Source of the DNA: CAUYUA01 sp963575675
Lineage (GTDB): Bacteria > Pseudomonadota > Alphaproteobacteria > Azospirillales > Azospirillaceae
Assembly: GCA_963575675.1 (NCBI GenBank)
Contig: CAUYUA010000239.1
Span: 1 to 64,000 of the forward strand
Direction: 5' to 3'
Length of the DNA: 64,000 nt
Shown piece after piece: positions 1 to 9,317 of the stretch. The notes under the pieces are model-generated. The model was given only the letters and a program-made list of their open reading frames with translations. It had not been told where the DNA came from and searched no databases. How positions within the stretch are numbered: position 1 is the stretch's first letter; each line of letters opens with the position of its first letter. The position numbers were made by a program, and so were the translations under genes.

Positions 1-132
1 CCGCCCTCGACCCGCCAAAGGCCGGGAGGCCTTTGGAAACCATGACTTGGAGCTTATGACAACCGGATGGAAATGGATCATTTCAATTCGGAGAAGCCGC
101 GTGATTCTCGGGTTCTCAATCGAACAATATAT
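1..132 (-). repeat. Family B MITE-like repeat, partial at window edge
   Basis: Read on the minus strand this stretch starts with a TATATTGTTCGATTGAGAA-type end and runs into the family hallmark, a palindrome around GGCCTCCCGGCC (positions 17-35) next to TCATGGTTTCC. The same order of blocks recurs at 12545, 16161, 30400, 43812, 47419 and 61054. The copy continues past the left edge of the window, so its other end is not visible. Confidence 0.75.
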
Positions 133-196
133 ATCTATCTATATATCTGAAAAATAGAGACACAAATAATTCAAAAATCCACTTTCGCAATCGGAA

Positions 197-646
197 TTAA
201 GCCTTTTGCACCCAACCACCATTCTCTGTTTGTTGCCAATACGTTAAAGAGCATCCTGCGCTCTTGCAACGTCGCCATCGCTCGCGCGCCGCTGATAGCG
301 CCGTCGAATCGTTGCCATCGAAAACATCGCACACCAAAGAAAAAGATTCGAGTCTCTGCGCAGAAGCGCCATCCGTTAACACCAGAACCTGCGCTCCGTT
401 TGGATTCTCTTCCACAGCCGTCAGCCAAACCCACTGGCGTTCCGCCATGCCGTCGCGCCGATCGCCATGCGGTAAAAAAGACGCAGAATCATACGTCCAT
501 AGTGTTTGTGTTAGGCGATCGATTCGCTCATCTGAATTCGCCAACACCACCGCCCGCCAACCGCGATCAAGGATTTTCTCCAACAATCGCGGCAAGGCTT
601 GTTCCAGAGTTATTCTCTGAAGATGATAAAAACGAACCTCGGGCAT
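197..646 (-). CDS. holC: DNA polymerase III chi subunit (HolC)
   Basis: The 149-residue protein matches the HolC family in length and layout: an N-terminal strand MPEVRFYHLQ, a leucine-rich first helix, then RGWRAVVLANSDERIDRLTQ and the conserved basic-acidic segment DSASFLPHG typical of alphaproteobacterial chi subunits. Chi joins the clamp-loader psi subunit and SSB in the replisome; this is family knowledge. In many alphaproteobacteria holC follows pepA, but here the upstream neighbour on the same strand is an HTH protein, 54 bp away. Start ATG chosen because it opens directly on the conserved strand. Confidence 0.88.
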   Translation of the reverse strand: MPEVRFYHLQRITLEQALPRLLEKILDRGWRAVVLANSDERIDRLTQTLWTYDSASFLPHGDRRDGMAERQWVWLTAVEENPNGAQVLVLTDGASAQRLESFSLVCDVFDGNDSTALSAARERWRRCKSAGCSLTYWQQTENGGWVQKA

Positions 647-700
647 GGCTCTGTGGCCTGGCTGGTGCGAGAAAATCCCTCATTTTCAGGGTCGAAATAT

Positions 701-1609
701 CTAACGCGGACGTCGCACGGCCCGATGAATCGGTATGGGAATCGGCCTAATTCCTTGCTCGTCACGTCGAATAGCGGAAATATCGAAGCCTATCCGCGCC
801 AAGGTTTTACGCAAGTCATGAACGGCGTCGTTCAGAACCTGAATCGAGGTTTCTCCCGGAGTTAATCTCCAACCACGATAAGCAGCCAAACAATTTCGGG
901 CCGTTTCACGCAAACGGGCTTCAATGGCGTCGATCGGCGGAGGAGCCGCGCTGGGACGTGACGATGGCGCGTCTACCGGTGTCGGCGCAGGGTTTGTCGT
1001 GGTCAAAAGAGCCCCATCGGCGGCGACGGGAGACGCTGAAGGCGCAGATGTCGGCTGCTGGGGTTGTGGGGCTGCATTGGTTGGAACGACCACGGAGGCC
1101 GCCGTTCCGGCGTTCGTAGGTGGTGTGGGCAAAGGCAATGCGACTGCGCTGCCGGGCGTCGTCGTGTTCTTGGAAAGGGGCGCCGAATGCAATGAGGCGC
1201 TTGACGTCGGTGAGGTGTTTGAAGATGTCGCCAAATTTTCCGTTCCGGCGGAGGGTTGTTTCACTAAAGTCGATGGCGCACGCGGAGCAAGCGTGTAACG
1301 AGACACAGAACCCAACGCAGGAGACGGCGTCGAAATTGCCGGCGCGGAAGACGGTTTGGGAGCCACAGAAGCGTTTTCGTCACGAACGCTCTCGCGATTG
1401 GAATAGTCGCGACTATTCGAGATTCGACTCGCAGCTTCGGCTTTTCGCACAATGTATGAAATGGCGCTGGGGGTGCAATCGAACTCTCGGGCCAACGCCG
1501 ATAAGGTGACGCCTGCTTTATGTCGCTCTAAGATGCGCGGCCAAGCCGATTGCGGAATTCGCCCTCGTTTTTTCGGCATATCCGATTCGGCGGCGGAATC
1601 GGAGTGCAT
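701..1609 (-). CDS. Helix-turn-helix protein with long Pro/Ser/Thr/Ala-rich linker, function unknown
   Basis: About 302 residues from ATG 1609; ATGs at 1699 and 1579 are alternatives and none has a clear ribosome site. Residues ~15-60 form a predicted HTH (SAWPRILERHKAGVTLSALA, then REFDCTPSAISYIVRK), like the DNA-binding part of resolvases or GcrA-type regulators. Residues ~65-220 are low-complexity and rich in P, S, T and A, probably disordered. The last ~75 residues (from IDAIEARLRETARNCLAAY) look folded and helical and include PGETSIQVLNDAVHDLRKTL. HTH at one end and a conserved-looking domain at the other suggests a DNA-binding regulator with a separate interaction domain; I do not recognise a named family. 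Downstream on the same strand is holC. Confidence 0.7.
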   Translation of the reverse strand: MHSDSAAESDMPKKRGRIPQSAWPRILERHKAGVTLSALAREFDCTPSAISYIVRKAEAASRISNSRDYSNRESVRDENASVAPKPSSAPAISTPSPALGSVSRYTLAPRAPSTLVKQPSAGTENLATSSNTSPTSSASLHSAPLSKNTTTPGSAVALPLPTPPTNAGTAASVVVPTNAAPQPQQPTSAPSASPVAADGALLTTTNPAPTPVDAPSSRPSAAPPPIDAIEARLRETARNCLAAYRGWRLTPGETSIQVLNDAVHDLRKTLARIGFDISAIRRDEQGIRPIPIPIHRAVRRPR

Positions 1610-1699
1610 GATGTTGCTTGGTTGCCAATGTGTTGCCAAAGGTGTCGCCAAAAATTTTCGGTGGGGTGACGACGAATTTGAACCAGACGAACCAGCCAT

Positions 1700-2272
1700 G
1701 GAGCAATCTCGTCACGAAGCAACGCCGACATTGAGCAATAAAGCAAGACGGCGTCAGGGGAAAAGTACGATAGAGAGCAGCGTTCAAATCTTTTTTGAGT
1801 GTCTGCGTAAAACCAAAAAAAGCACTAACTTTAAAAACACTTTCTTTGATGAATAAATACGTCCTGATAAGAATTGTTTCGCGAAAAATATCCGATACGA
1901 TCAGCGTTCTGGATTCATAGGCGAATCGGCTTTCGATAACGCTTTTTTTTCTCCAGGTCAATATTAAAATCAAAAAAACGTGACGACAAAATTAAAATCT
2001 TTCAACGAATCGACATAGGGAGGCCCGTAGCGTTTGCACTGGTTAAAAATCTTATTTTTTTGTCTAAAATCTCCGAAGCTGTCCGGAGAAAATATCTATA
2101 TTTTGACCAACCTCGAAGGCTATCCATCATATCTCCCCCCTTTGAACGCCGCTCCATGACGTCCTTCGGGTTTTGATCTCCGATGGACTGACTCGCTGTG
2201 CGTCGCTGAAAATATTGAAATATTCTTCGAACAGGCTCTTTACGTCCACTGCATTAAAAATACACTTAAAGA
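1700..2272. other. Intergenic, AT-rich, no supported gene
   Basis: Open frames here have no recognisable domain and low-complexity, unlikely composition. A small hairpin (CTCCG/CGGAG) lies near 2079-2096. At about 2207-2242, on the minus strand, is a solo end of repeat family C (GAGCCTGTTCGAAGAA). No other structure is clear. Confidence 0.5.
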
Positions 2273-2836
2273 TCATGTCATCGTGTTACGCCATTTGATT
2301 GAACACCCAATGCTTGGATATTGCTCCTGCGGCCCACGACCAATTTTGCTTACCATCATCATTGCCTCAAACAGTTCTCGACGGGCGTTTGACGTCATTT
2401 GCTGGCGGGCTCCATCCAATCGACCTCGATATTGAAGTTTATTATCCGCATTGAAACCAAAGAAATCGGGCGTGCAGACCGCTTCATACCTCTGTGCGGT
2501 TTCTTGCGTGGCGTCATACAAATACGGAAAACAAAAACCTCGCTGCGTGGCGAACTTCTTCATATTATCAAAGCTGTCTTGGGGATATTCTTCGACATCG
2601 TTTGCCATTATGGCGACTGCGCCGATTCCATAGGATGTTTGAAGTTCTTTCACATCACATATCAGTCTGTCTACAACCATCTGAACATAGGGGCAATGAT
2701 TGCACAAGAACATCACCAACACACCGCGAGGGCCCGAGCATTCCGCCAAGGTCCATGTTTTGCCGTCAACGCCCGGCAAACAAAAATCAATCGCTTTTCT
2801 ATCAAAATCGCACAGAGGCGTTTCCAAAGCAACCAC
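2273..2836 (-). CDS. Thioredoxin-like redoxin (AhpC/TSA-type, CxxC)
   Basis: 187 residues with a thioredoxin fold of the 'thioredoxin family protein' type. It shows LPGVDGKTWTLAE, then VLVMFLCNHCPYVQMVVDRL carrying the C-N-H-C active site, the ANDVEEYPQDSFDNM segment, the cis-proline strand CTPDFFGFN, and the PSIGCSIKW ending normal for this family. Probably a cytoplasmic thiol-disulfide oxidoreductase; the substrate is unknown. Start is GTG at 2836, supported by AGAGGA six bases upstream. Solo family C repeat ends flank it on both sides (about 2207-2242 and 2849-2885). Confidence 0.82.
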   Translation of the reverse strand: MVALETPLCDFDRKAIDFCLPGVDGKTWTLAECSGPRGVLVMFLCNHCPYVQMVVDRLICDVKELQTSYGIGAVAIMANDVEEYPQDSFDNMKKFATQRGFCFPYLYDATQETAQRYEAVCTPDFFGFNADNKLQYRGRLDGARQQMTSNARRELFEAMMMVSKIGRGPQEQYPSIGCSIKWRNTMT

Positions 2837-2848
2837 GCCATGTCCTCT

Positions 2849-2885
2849 TTCTTAGAGCCCGTTCGAAGAAAATATCAATAATTCC
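2849..2885 (+). repeat. Solo end of repeat family C
   Basis: TCTTAGAGCCCGTTCGAAGA followed by AAATATCAATAATTCCA matches the terminal repeat of the 28771-28950 element over about 35 bases with a few changes. It lies just upstream of the redoxin gene and mirrors the minus-strand copy at about 2207-2242. Confidence 0.55.
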
Positions 2886-3001
2886 AAAGCCCTGAAGTGG
2901 ACAAATGGAGTTATTGACGCTTTATTCCTATAATGTCTTGGCGCGAATGCGTGCGTCATTTTCTTGATCACCCTCAAACAATATCATCAATAGGTAAAAA
3001 A

Positions 3002-5923
3002 ATGATTGAGCTGGAAATTCCTGAAAACGAAGATCAAAGATTAGGTGACTTATATGAGTACCAAATTCTTGATTCTGCTGCGGAAGAATCTTTCGATCGC
3101 ATCACCCGAATCGCCAGTGAATTATTAAGTATTCCAATTGCTATTGTCTCCTTTGTAGATCAACATCGCCAATGGTTTAAATCCATTGTTGGAATTGAGA
3201 TTCGAGAAATACCACGCAATATTTCATTGTGCAACTACACTATCATTCAAGGCGATGTGTTCGTTATAACGGATACATCAAAAGATGTTCGATTTCAAAA
3301 CAATCCTTTGGTGACGCATGGCCCACAGATTCGATTCTACGCTGGGGCTCCTCTTTATAGCCGCAAAGGTCGCCCTTTAGGAACGCTTTGTGTCATCGAT
3401 AAAGTCCCTCGGGCGTTTAATGATCGACAACGGCAACTTTTGAGGGATTTGGCTGGTCTTACCTCCGACGCCATGGATCTTAGATTGGCGGTGAAACGAT
3501 CTCAGGTTGAAATAAACGAAACAAAACAAGCTCAAGCGGCGTTGGAAATCAGCGAGGCGCGTTACCGGGGCATTCTCGACACAGCCGCAGACGGAATTAT
3601 CACTATTGATGAAAACGGAATCATCGAATCGATGAATCGCGCGGCACAAAATATCTTTGGTTATCAAGAGACTGAAATCATCGGAAAAAACGTCTCAATG
3701 TTGATGCCGGAACCAGATCGAAGCCGTCATGATCAATATCTTCGCACCTTCCGTCAAACGAAAATCGCTAAAATTGCCAATATTGGACGTCAAGTGGAAG
3801 GTCTGCGCATCGATGGGTCAATTGTTCCACTTCATTTGGCGGTTAGCGAAGTAAAAATCGCAGGAAAGCAATTATATACGGGTATCGTCAGCGATATAAC
3901 CGAGCTTAAAAAAACTCAGTTCGAGCTGGAAAGAAGTGAATTTCGATTCAATCGCAGTCAAATATTTGCCAATATAGGAACTTGGGAATGGGATATACAT
4001 GCGGGAACATTTTTTGGATCAGAAAGGATTGCTCCATTATTTGGACGCCACCCCTCTGAGGTAATGAAAACCTTCTTCGAATTTCACGATGCAGTTCATC
4101 CAGAAGACCGACTCCATGTGCAAGAGACCATCACGGCGTGCCTAAAAGATCGCGGCGGCTTTGATGTCGAACATCGTGTGATTTGGCCCGATGGCAATCT
4201 TCGTTGGCTACACCAGCGTGGAGATGTGGTTCGTGATAAGGGAGGAGATCCGGTTTACATTCTGGGAGTGGTTCAGGACATAACACCGATTAAAGTTGCT
4301 CAGCGGGCCTTAAAACAAAGTGAAGAGCGCTATCGCGCGGTGGTGGAAGACCAAACAGAGCTTCTATGTCGATTCACTCCCGATGAACGTCTTACTTTCG
4401 TTAACCAGGCTTTTGCTTTCGCTTTTGGAACTGACTCCAAAGAACTGATTGGACACCGTATCGATTCTTTGGTTCCGGTCAAAGCGCGAACTCACACATT
4501 CACGCCCTTAGAGCCGACAACAACCTATGAGTGTAAAGTTAAGCTTTCCGATAACAACGATCACTGGCAACAGTGGGTTGAACGCGCGATCTTTGATCGA
4601 GACGGAAACATTGTCGAATATCAAGCCGTCGGATTTAACATCACTGACCGAAAACGCGCCGAGGAAGGCATGCGTCTGGCGAAAGAAGAAGCCGACAAAG
4701 CCAATCAAGCCAAATCGGCCTTTCTGTCCAGCATGAGTCATGAACTGCGAACGCCGTTAAACGCTATTCTTGGATTCAGTCAGATGTTGGAGGTCAATCC
4801 GCGCGAACCTCTTACCTCCACACAAAAAAGTTGCGTTACTCACATTTTAAAGGGTGGACGCCATCTGTTGGAGCTAATCGATCAAATTCTTGATTTGGCG
4901 AGAATTGAATCCGGACACATCAATCTGTCGATCGAGGTGGTTTCTCCTTTGTCGGTTCTAGAGGAGTGCTTAAATCTGATTCGACCTGTTGCCGCCAAAG
5001 CCGGTATTACTCTAACGATTGCCGATGGAAAAATCCCTCACTTACAAATTTTAGCAGATTATACTCGCCTGACGCAAGTTTTACTAAATCTGATTTCAAA
5101 CGCCGTCAAATACAATCGTCCGCATGGATCTGTGACGATTATGCTGATGCCTGTGGCTGCCCCACGCGCTACTCACAGCACTTCAAGTCGTGTTCAAAAC
5201 GAACGCACTCATTCGCCGTCAATGAATGCTTCGCAGGCCAATGACAAGCCTTCGTTTCTTCGCATTCAAGTCAGCGACACCGGATTCGGAATTCCTGAAC
5301 ATAAAGTTTCTGAGCTATTTAAACCTTTCAATCGGCTAGGAATGGAAGGTCGCGGCATCGAAGGAACTGGCATAGGCCTAACCATTACACGGCAACTTGT
5401 CCAGTTGATGAACGGAGATATCGGCGTGCGCAGCGTCATCAATTTAGGAACTGATTTTTGGGTTGACCTTCCGTTGGCCAACGCTGTTGTTGTGGCGCCT
5501 TCTTCTCATGAACAAGTTTTAGCAAACACTTCGATCAAACATGAAGTCATTGGCAAAGTCCTCTATATTGAAGACAATCCTGCGAATCTTGCTCTCGTCC
5601 AAATGTTTGTGCAGCAAGTCAGCAATCTAGAAATGTTAAGCGCCCATAACGCGGAGCTTGGAATCGCTTTGGCGGAAAGCCATCTCCCTGACATGATCTT
5701 GATGGACATAAATTTACCGGGAATTAATGGCGTTGAGGCTCTCAAGCGTTTGCGTAGTCACCACAAGACTCATCATATTCCTGTGGTGGCGATTACCGCC
5801 AATGCAACCGCTGGCGACATAGAGCGCGGGCTTCGGGTTGGATTTGACGGTTATCTTACCAAACCCATTGACTTGAACCAGATGCTGAAAACTTTTAAAA
5901 ATCATATCAAAGGATTATCCTAA
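3002..5923 (+). CDS. Cytoplasmic hybrid sensor histidine kinase (GAF-PAS-PAS-PAS-HisKA-HATPase-REC)
   Basis: 973 residues from ATG 3002, chosen because the family usually opens with ENEDQRLGDLYEYQILDS and TAGGT lies just upstream; an ATG at 2933 would overlap a TATAAT-like box. Order: GAF (~25-165), three PAS/PAC units (~185-300, ~315-435, ~440-565), HisKA with SSMSHELRTPLNAILGF (phosphoacceptor His), HATPase with DTGFGIPEHK and GTGIGLTI, and a C-terminal REC domain (LYIEDNPANLAL; DMILMDINLPG with the phospho-Asp). No transmembrane segment is seen, so it senses an internal signal. The REC-HD-GYP regulator starts 86 bp downstream on the same strand, so c-di-GMP turnover is its likely output. 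Confidence 0.9.
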   Translation: MIELEIPENEDQRLGDLYEYQILDSAAEESFDRITRIASELLSIPIAIVSFVDQHRQWFKSIVGIEIREIPRNISLCNYTIIQGDVFVITDTSKDVRFQNNPLVTHGPQIRFYAGAPLYSRKGRPLGTLCVIDKVPRAFNDRQRQLLRDLAGLTSDAMDLRLAVKRSQVEINETKQAQAALEISEARYRGILDTAADGIITIDENGIIESMNRAAQNIFGYQETEIIGKNVSMLMPEPDRSRHDQYLRTFRQTKIAKIANIGRQVEGLRIDGSIVPLHLAVSEVKIAGKQLYTGIVSDITELKKTQFELERSEFRFNRSQIFANIGTWEWDIHAGTFFGSERIAPLFGRHPSEVMKTFFEFHDAVHPEDRLHVQETITACLKDRGGFDVEHRVIWPDGNLRWLHQRGDVVRDKGGDPVYILGVVQDITPIKVAQRALKQSEERYRAVVEDQTELLCRFTPDERLTFVNQAFAFAFGTDSKELIGHRIDSLVPVKARTHTFTPLEPTTTYECKVKLSDNNDHWQQWVERAIFDRDGNIVEYQAVGFNITDRKRAEEGMRLAKEEADKANQAKSAFLSSMSHELRTPLNAILGFSQMLEVNPREPLTSTQKSCVTHILKGGRHLLELIDQILDLARIESGHINLSIEVVSPLSVLEECLNLIRPVAAKAGITLTIADGKIPHLQILADYTRLTQVLLNLISNAVKYNRPHGSVTIMLMPVAAPRATHSTSSRVQNERTHSPSMNASQANDKPSFLRIQVSDTGFGIPEHKVSELFKPFNRLGMEGRGIEGTGIGLTITRQLVQLMNGDIGVRSVINLGTDFWVDLPLANAVVVAPSSHEQVLANTSIKHEVIGKVLYIEDNPANLALVQMFVQQVSNLEMLSAHNAELGIALAESHLPDMILMDINLPGINGVEALKRLRSHHKTHHIPVVAITANATAGDIERGLRVGFDGYLTKPIDLNQMLKTFKNHIKGLS

Positions 5924-6009
5924 CAATGACACATGACTTTCAATTTCTATAAAAACATTGAAAAGCACCGTTTCCACCACAATTCCGCGAATATCGGTCC
6001 ATCGTCTGA

Positions 6010-7164
6010 ATGGGAATATCAGTAAACATGGAAAACCTCCCGCGTCCCAATTACGCAAAATCCCGGATTTTGATCGTTGATGACAATCCGGCCAACGTCG
6101 AGTTGCTCCAGATGATGCTGAACGTCGCTGGATATGAAAACATCTGGACGACGACGGATTCACGAGAGGTCAAGTCTCTTTATCAGCAATGGCGATTCGA
6201 TATTATCTTGCTTGATATTCGTATGCCGCATCTCGACGGCTTCCAAGTCATGGAGCAAATGGCGGAAGTTACCTCTGAAGACTATTTGCCGATCCTGGTC
6301 TTGTCTGCTCAGTCCGACCTTAACACGCGGAATCGCGCTCTGGGCGCCGGAGCCAAAGATTTCATCACAAAGCCTTTTGATCAAATCGAAATGTTGAATC
6401 GCGTTAACAACATTCTTGAAGTTCGGCAACTTTATAATGAACGCCGGCGACAAACAGAAATCCTCGAACAGCGTGTTCAGGATCGGACCCGAGATTTAGA
6501 GCAAACTCATGTTGAAATCATTCGGCGTTTGGCGCGGGCCGGAGAGTACCGAGACAATGAGACCGGATTGCATGTCGTTCGTATGAGCCGCTATTGCTAT
6601 ATTTTAGGACGCGCAGCCGGAATGGATGAAAAACAAGCCGATTGGTTGATGCATGCCAGCACGATGCACGACGTTGGTAAAATCGGCATTCCAGATGGAG
6701 TTCTGCTAAAACCCGGAAAGCTGGATGATAAAGAATGGGAGATCATGAAAGAGCACACTTTGATTGGCGCTCGAATACTCGACGATAGCGCTCATCCGCT
6801 CCTGAAGGTCGCTCAAACAATCGCGTTAACACATCACGAAAAGTGGGATGGAAACGGTTACCCTAATCAACTGAAAGGAGACGCCATTCCGATTGAAGGA
6901 CGAATTTGCTCTTTGTGCGACGTGTTTGACGCACTGACTTCAGCTCGTCCTTACAAGGTGGCGTGGTCGATTGAAAAGGCGTTGGCCTTCATTCAAGAGC
7001 AATCTGGGAAGCATTTCGATCCACGCTTAGCTCAAATTTTCTTGAATATTATTCCCGAAATTTTGATCGTGCGAAATCAAAATCTTGATCCACCGGAAGA
7101 AACCAACGCCGAAGCCATTCTTCGTAAGCGTTCTCCTGTTCCCACCTTGTCAAACGCCATTTGA
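6010..7164 (+). CDS. Response regulator with HD-GYP domain (c-di-GMP phosphodiesterase), 3' end replaced by IS66
   Basis: REC domain at ~20-140 (ILIVDDNPANVELLQMM; IILLDIRMPHLDG with phospho-Asp; SAQSDLNTR; KPFDQIEM), a coiled-coil linker (~145-180), and an HD-GYP domain (~185-355) with THDVGK-type residues in MHDVGKIGIPDGVLLKPGKL and HHEKWDGNGYP. The family hydrolyses c-di-GMP using a two- or three-metal site. The left end of the IS66 element lies at 7124, so residues 372-384 (RKRSPVPTLSNAI) are encoded by the insertion sequence. Removing the IS and one target repeat joins codon 371 to CAG CAT GTG CAT ATG ACT TAG at 9844-9864, giving a native end of QHVHMT and 377 residues. The catalytic domain is intact. 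ATG 6028 is an alternative start. Confidence 0.9.
   Translation: MGISVNMENLPRPNYAKSRILIVDDNPANVELLQMMLNVAGYENIWTTTDSREVKSLYQQWRFDIILLDIRMPHLDGFQVMEQMAEVTSEDYLPILVLSAQSDLNTRNRALGAGAKDFITKPFDQIEMLNRVNNILEVRQLYNERRRQTEILEQRVQDRTRDLEQTHVEIIRRLARAGEYRDNETGLHVVRMSRYCYILGRAAGMDEKQADWLMHASTMHDVGKIGIPDGVLLKPGKLDDKEWEIMKEHTLIGARILDDSAHPLLKVAQTIALTHHEKWDGNGYPNQLKGDAIPIEGRICSLCDVFDALTSARPYKVAWSIEKALAFIQEQSGKHFDPRLAQIFLNIIPEILIVRNQNLDPPEETNAEAILRKRSPVPTLSNAI
7116..7123. repeat. Left target-site duplication of IS66 element
   Basis: CATTCTTC directly precedes the left inverted repeat and is identical to the 8 bases following the right end (9837-9844). Eight bases is the usual IS66-family duplication. Confidence 0.95.
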
Positions 7165-7315
7165 TAGGCGAGACTTTGCCTCGCGCGCACGATAGGCAGA
7201 AATGAGGGGAATGGGAAAAGAGGGTGGCTTGTGCGACTTTTGCGCATACGATGGTATAGCCGAGGCGAATAGCTCGGACCGGACGTCGCATAGATTGTCG
7301 GTTTACGGGATGGCC

Positions 7316-8974
7316 CTATCCGTCTGGAGACTTTTTTGTGTTTTTAAGCTTCCAGTTCCAGGGAAGAAGTTCGGGCAAGCGGTTGGCCGGAAAGCCTCCG
7401 ACCATCTGCCTCAAGACATCCGTAAGCCAAGCGAAAGGTTCGACGTCGTTGAGTTTGGCCGTTTCAATGAGCGAAGCGATAAGGGCCCAATTCCGGCCAC
7501 CGGCGTCGCTCCCTGCAAAGAGAGCGTTCTTGGCTGTAAGTTTTTGCGGTCGCATGCCGCGTTCAACCGTGTTGGTGTCCATTTCAACACGGCCGTCTTC
7601 AAGAAAAACGCACAATCCGTTCCAGTGATTTATAGTATAACGAATGGCTTTGGCGAGTTCGGTTTTTTGGGAGATTTCACCCAGTTTCTCCATCAACCAA
7701 TTTTTTAGATCATCCACCAAAGGTTTAGAGCGCACCTGACGAACAGCGCGACGTACTTCTGAGGTTTGACCGCGAATAGTATCTTCAACGGCGTACAGCA
7801 TTGCAATACGCTGTAAAACCTCCAGAGCAATCGGCGATTGATTCGCCTTGTGGATGTCGAAGAATTTGCGTCTTGTATGCGTCCAACAAAAGGATAGTAC
7901 AATGTTTTTCTCGGATATTTTGTTTGCTTTAGCGATTGTCTTGTAGGCGGCGTAGCCGTCGACTTGAAGAACTCCGGAGAAATTTGTCAAATGCTCCGCT
8001 GGGTGCTTTCCTTTCCGATTTTCGGAATAAAAATAGACAATGGCCGGAGGCAATTCGCCTTTCCAGGGGCGGTCATCACGAACATACGCCCAAAGACGGC
8101 CGGTTTTGGTTTTGCCTTGGCCGGGATCAAGGACCGGAACGGTCGTATCGTCTGCGAATACTTTACGAGAGGACAGAACCTCCTTGCTCAGCAATTGATG
8201 CATCGGCTTCAGCCACCAAGAGGCTCGTCCGACCCATTGGCTCAAAGTAGAGCGGTCCAGTGCAACGCCTTGTCGAGCGTAGATAACGGCTTGCCGATAC
8301 AAAGGCAGGTGGTCGGCATACTTGCTGATCAAGACATGTGCGATCAAAGCTTCCGTCGCCATGCCGCCGTCGATCGGCCGCTCGGGCGCGGGCTCCTGAA
8401 CGACGGCTTGTTCACAGCCACGGCATCCATAACGAGGGCGGCGGATGACTTTGACCTTAAACTGAGCCGGAACGACGTCGAGCTGCTCGGAGACGTCCTC
8501 GCCGATAACGTGCATATTGCCGCCGCAACAGGGGCAGCTCTTGTCTTTGGGCTCGATCACCACTTCTTCGCGGGGCAAATGCTTGGGAAGAGCCCCTCGA
8601 TTACGTTGGGGAGCAGGGCGTTCAGAGCGAGGCGGCCGGTCGGGTTTATCGCCCTTTTTCTGTTCCAACGCCGCAGAGGCTTCAGCTTGGGCTTGTTCAG
8701 TATCTTCAAGAGCAAGTTGAAGTTGATTGGGATCAATCTTCTCAGAGCGCCGACCGAACATAGCGCGTTGAAATTGAGCAACCAATCGTTGAAGTTTCTC
8801 GATTTCTTCGATGTAATTATCGCGCTCTATCTGTATAGCCTGGCGTTCCATGCTGAGTTCGTTCAGCATGGTTATAAGGCTATTTCTATCAAGCGCGTCG
8901 AAGTCTGGAGATGAATTCATGCGATTGATTATAGATAATTTTTTCATCAAAGCAAGAAAAACTTCAACATACAC
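7316..8974 (-). CDS. tnpC: IS66 family transposase (TnpC, DDE)
   Basis: 552 residues, normal for the family. An N-terminal coiled coil (ELSMERQAIQIERDNYIEE) is followed by a basic Pro-rich stretch, a zinc-finger segment KSCPCCGGNMHVIGEDVSEQ, and the DDE core: KVFADDTTVPVLDPG, LQVDGYAAYKTIAKA, FCWTHTRRKFFDIHKA, and the glutamate in TVERGMRPQKLTAKNALFAG. The C-terminal IS66 Orf3 tail ends LLPWNWKLKN. Start is uncertain: an in-frame ATG at 8947 is an alternative. Confidence 0.96.
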   Translation of the reverse strand: MYVEVFLALMKKLSIINRMNSSPDFDALDRNSLITMLNELSMERQAIQIERDNYIEEIEKLQRLVAQFQRAMFGRRSEKIDPNQLQLALEDTEQAQAEASAALEQKKGDKPDRPPRSERPAPQRNRGALPKHLPREEVVIEPKDKSCPCCGGNMHVIGEDVSEQLDVVPAQFKVKVIRRPRYGCRGCEQAVVQEPAPERPIDGGMATEALIAHVLISKYADHLPLYRQAVIYARQGVALDRSTLSQWVGRASWWLKPMHQLLSKEVLSSRKVFADDTTVPVLDPGQGKTKTGRLWAYVRDDRPWKGELPPAIVYFYSENRKGKHPAEHLTNFSGVLQVDGYAAYKTIAKANKISEKNIVLSFCWTHTRRKFFDIHKANQSPIALEVLQRIAMLYAVEDTIRGQTSEVRRAVRQVRSKPLVDDLKNWLMEKLGEISQKTELAKAIRYTINHWNGLCVFLEDGRVEMDTNTVERGMRPQKLTAKNALFAGSDAGGRNWALIASLIETAKLNDVEPFAWLTDVLRQMVGGFPANRLPELLPWNWKLKNTKKSPDG

Positions 8975-9317
8975 GCAGCGGCGTTTTTATTGTAATTGGC
9001 TTTACTCTTGACCAATCCAACCCTTCAAGCAACATACTCAACTGTGCCGCGCTTAAGGTCACAACGCCGTCGCGAACCGGCGGCCACTCAAAACGCCCTT
9101 GTTCCAACCGCTTTTGGTACAACCAAAGACCCGTTCCGTCCCAACCCAAGATTTTAATTCGATCGGCGCGCCGGCAACGAAATATGAATAAGTCGCCACA
9201 AAAAGGATTGGCTTTAAGAGCTTGCTGAACCAAGCTGGCCAATCCGTCAATCCCGCGACGAAAATCAACCGGCTTTGTCGCCACCACGATCTTGGCTCCG
9301 GACGGGGCCGAGATCAT
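8964..9317 (-). CDS. tnpB: IS66 family accessory protein TnpB
   Basis: 117 residues with the family signature KPVDFRRGIDGLASLVQ, FIFRCRRADRIKILGWDGTG and LWLYQKRLEQGRF, followed by the WPPVRDGVVTLSAAQLSMLLEGLDW-type end. Known to be required with TnpA and TnpC for transposition of IS66 elements; its biochemical role is not settled. Overlaps the tnpA stop by 4 bases (ATGA), so translation is probably coupled. Confidence 0.95.
   Translation of the reverse strand: MISAPSGAKIVVATKPVDFRRGIDGLASLVQQALKANPFCGDLFIFRCRRADRIKILGWDGTGLWLYQKRLEQGRFEWPPVRDGVVTLSAAQLSMLLEGLDWSRVKPITIKTPLRVC

Noticed and set aside
1518..1973. 151-residue minus-strand frame upstream of the HTH gene
   Set aside because: Low-complexity AT-rich translation overlapping the HTH gene in another frame, with no domain.
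2914..2934. TTGACG and TATAAT upstream of the hybrid kinase as a promoter
   Set aside because: The boxes are only 9 bases apart, too close for a sigma70 promoter; TATAAT alone is not enough.
7964..8914. Long plus-strand frame opposite the IS66 transposase
   Set aside because: Shadow of tnpC on the other strand; no motif.
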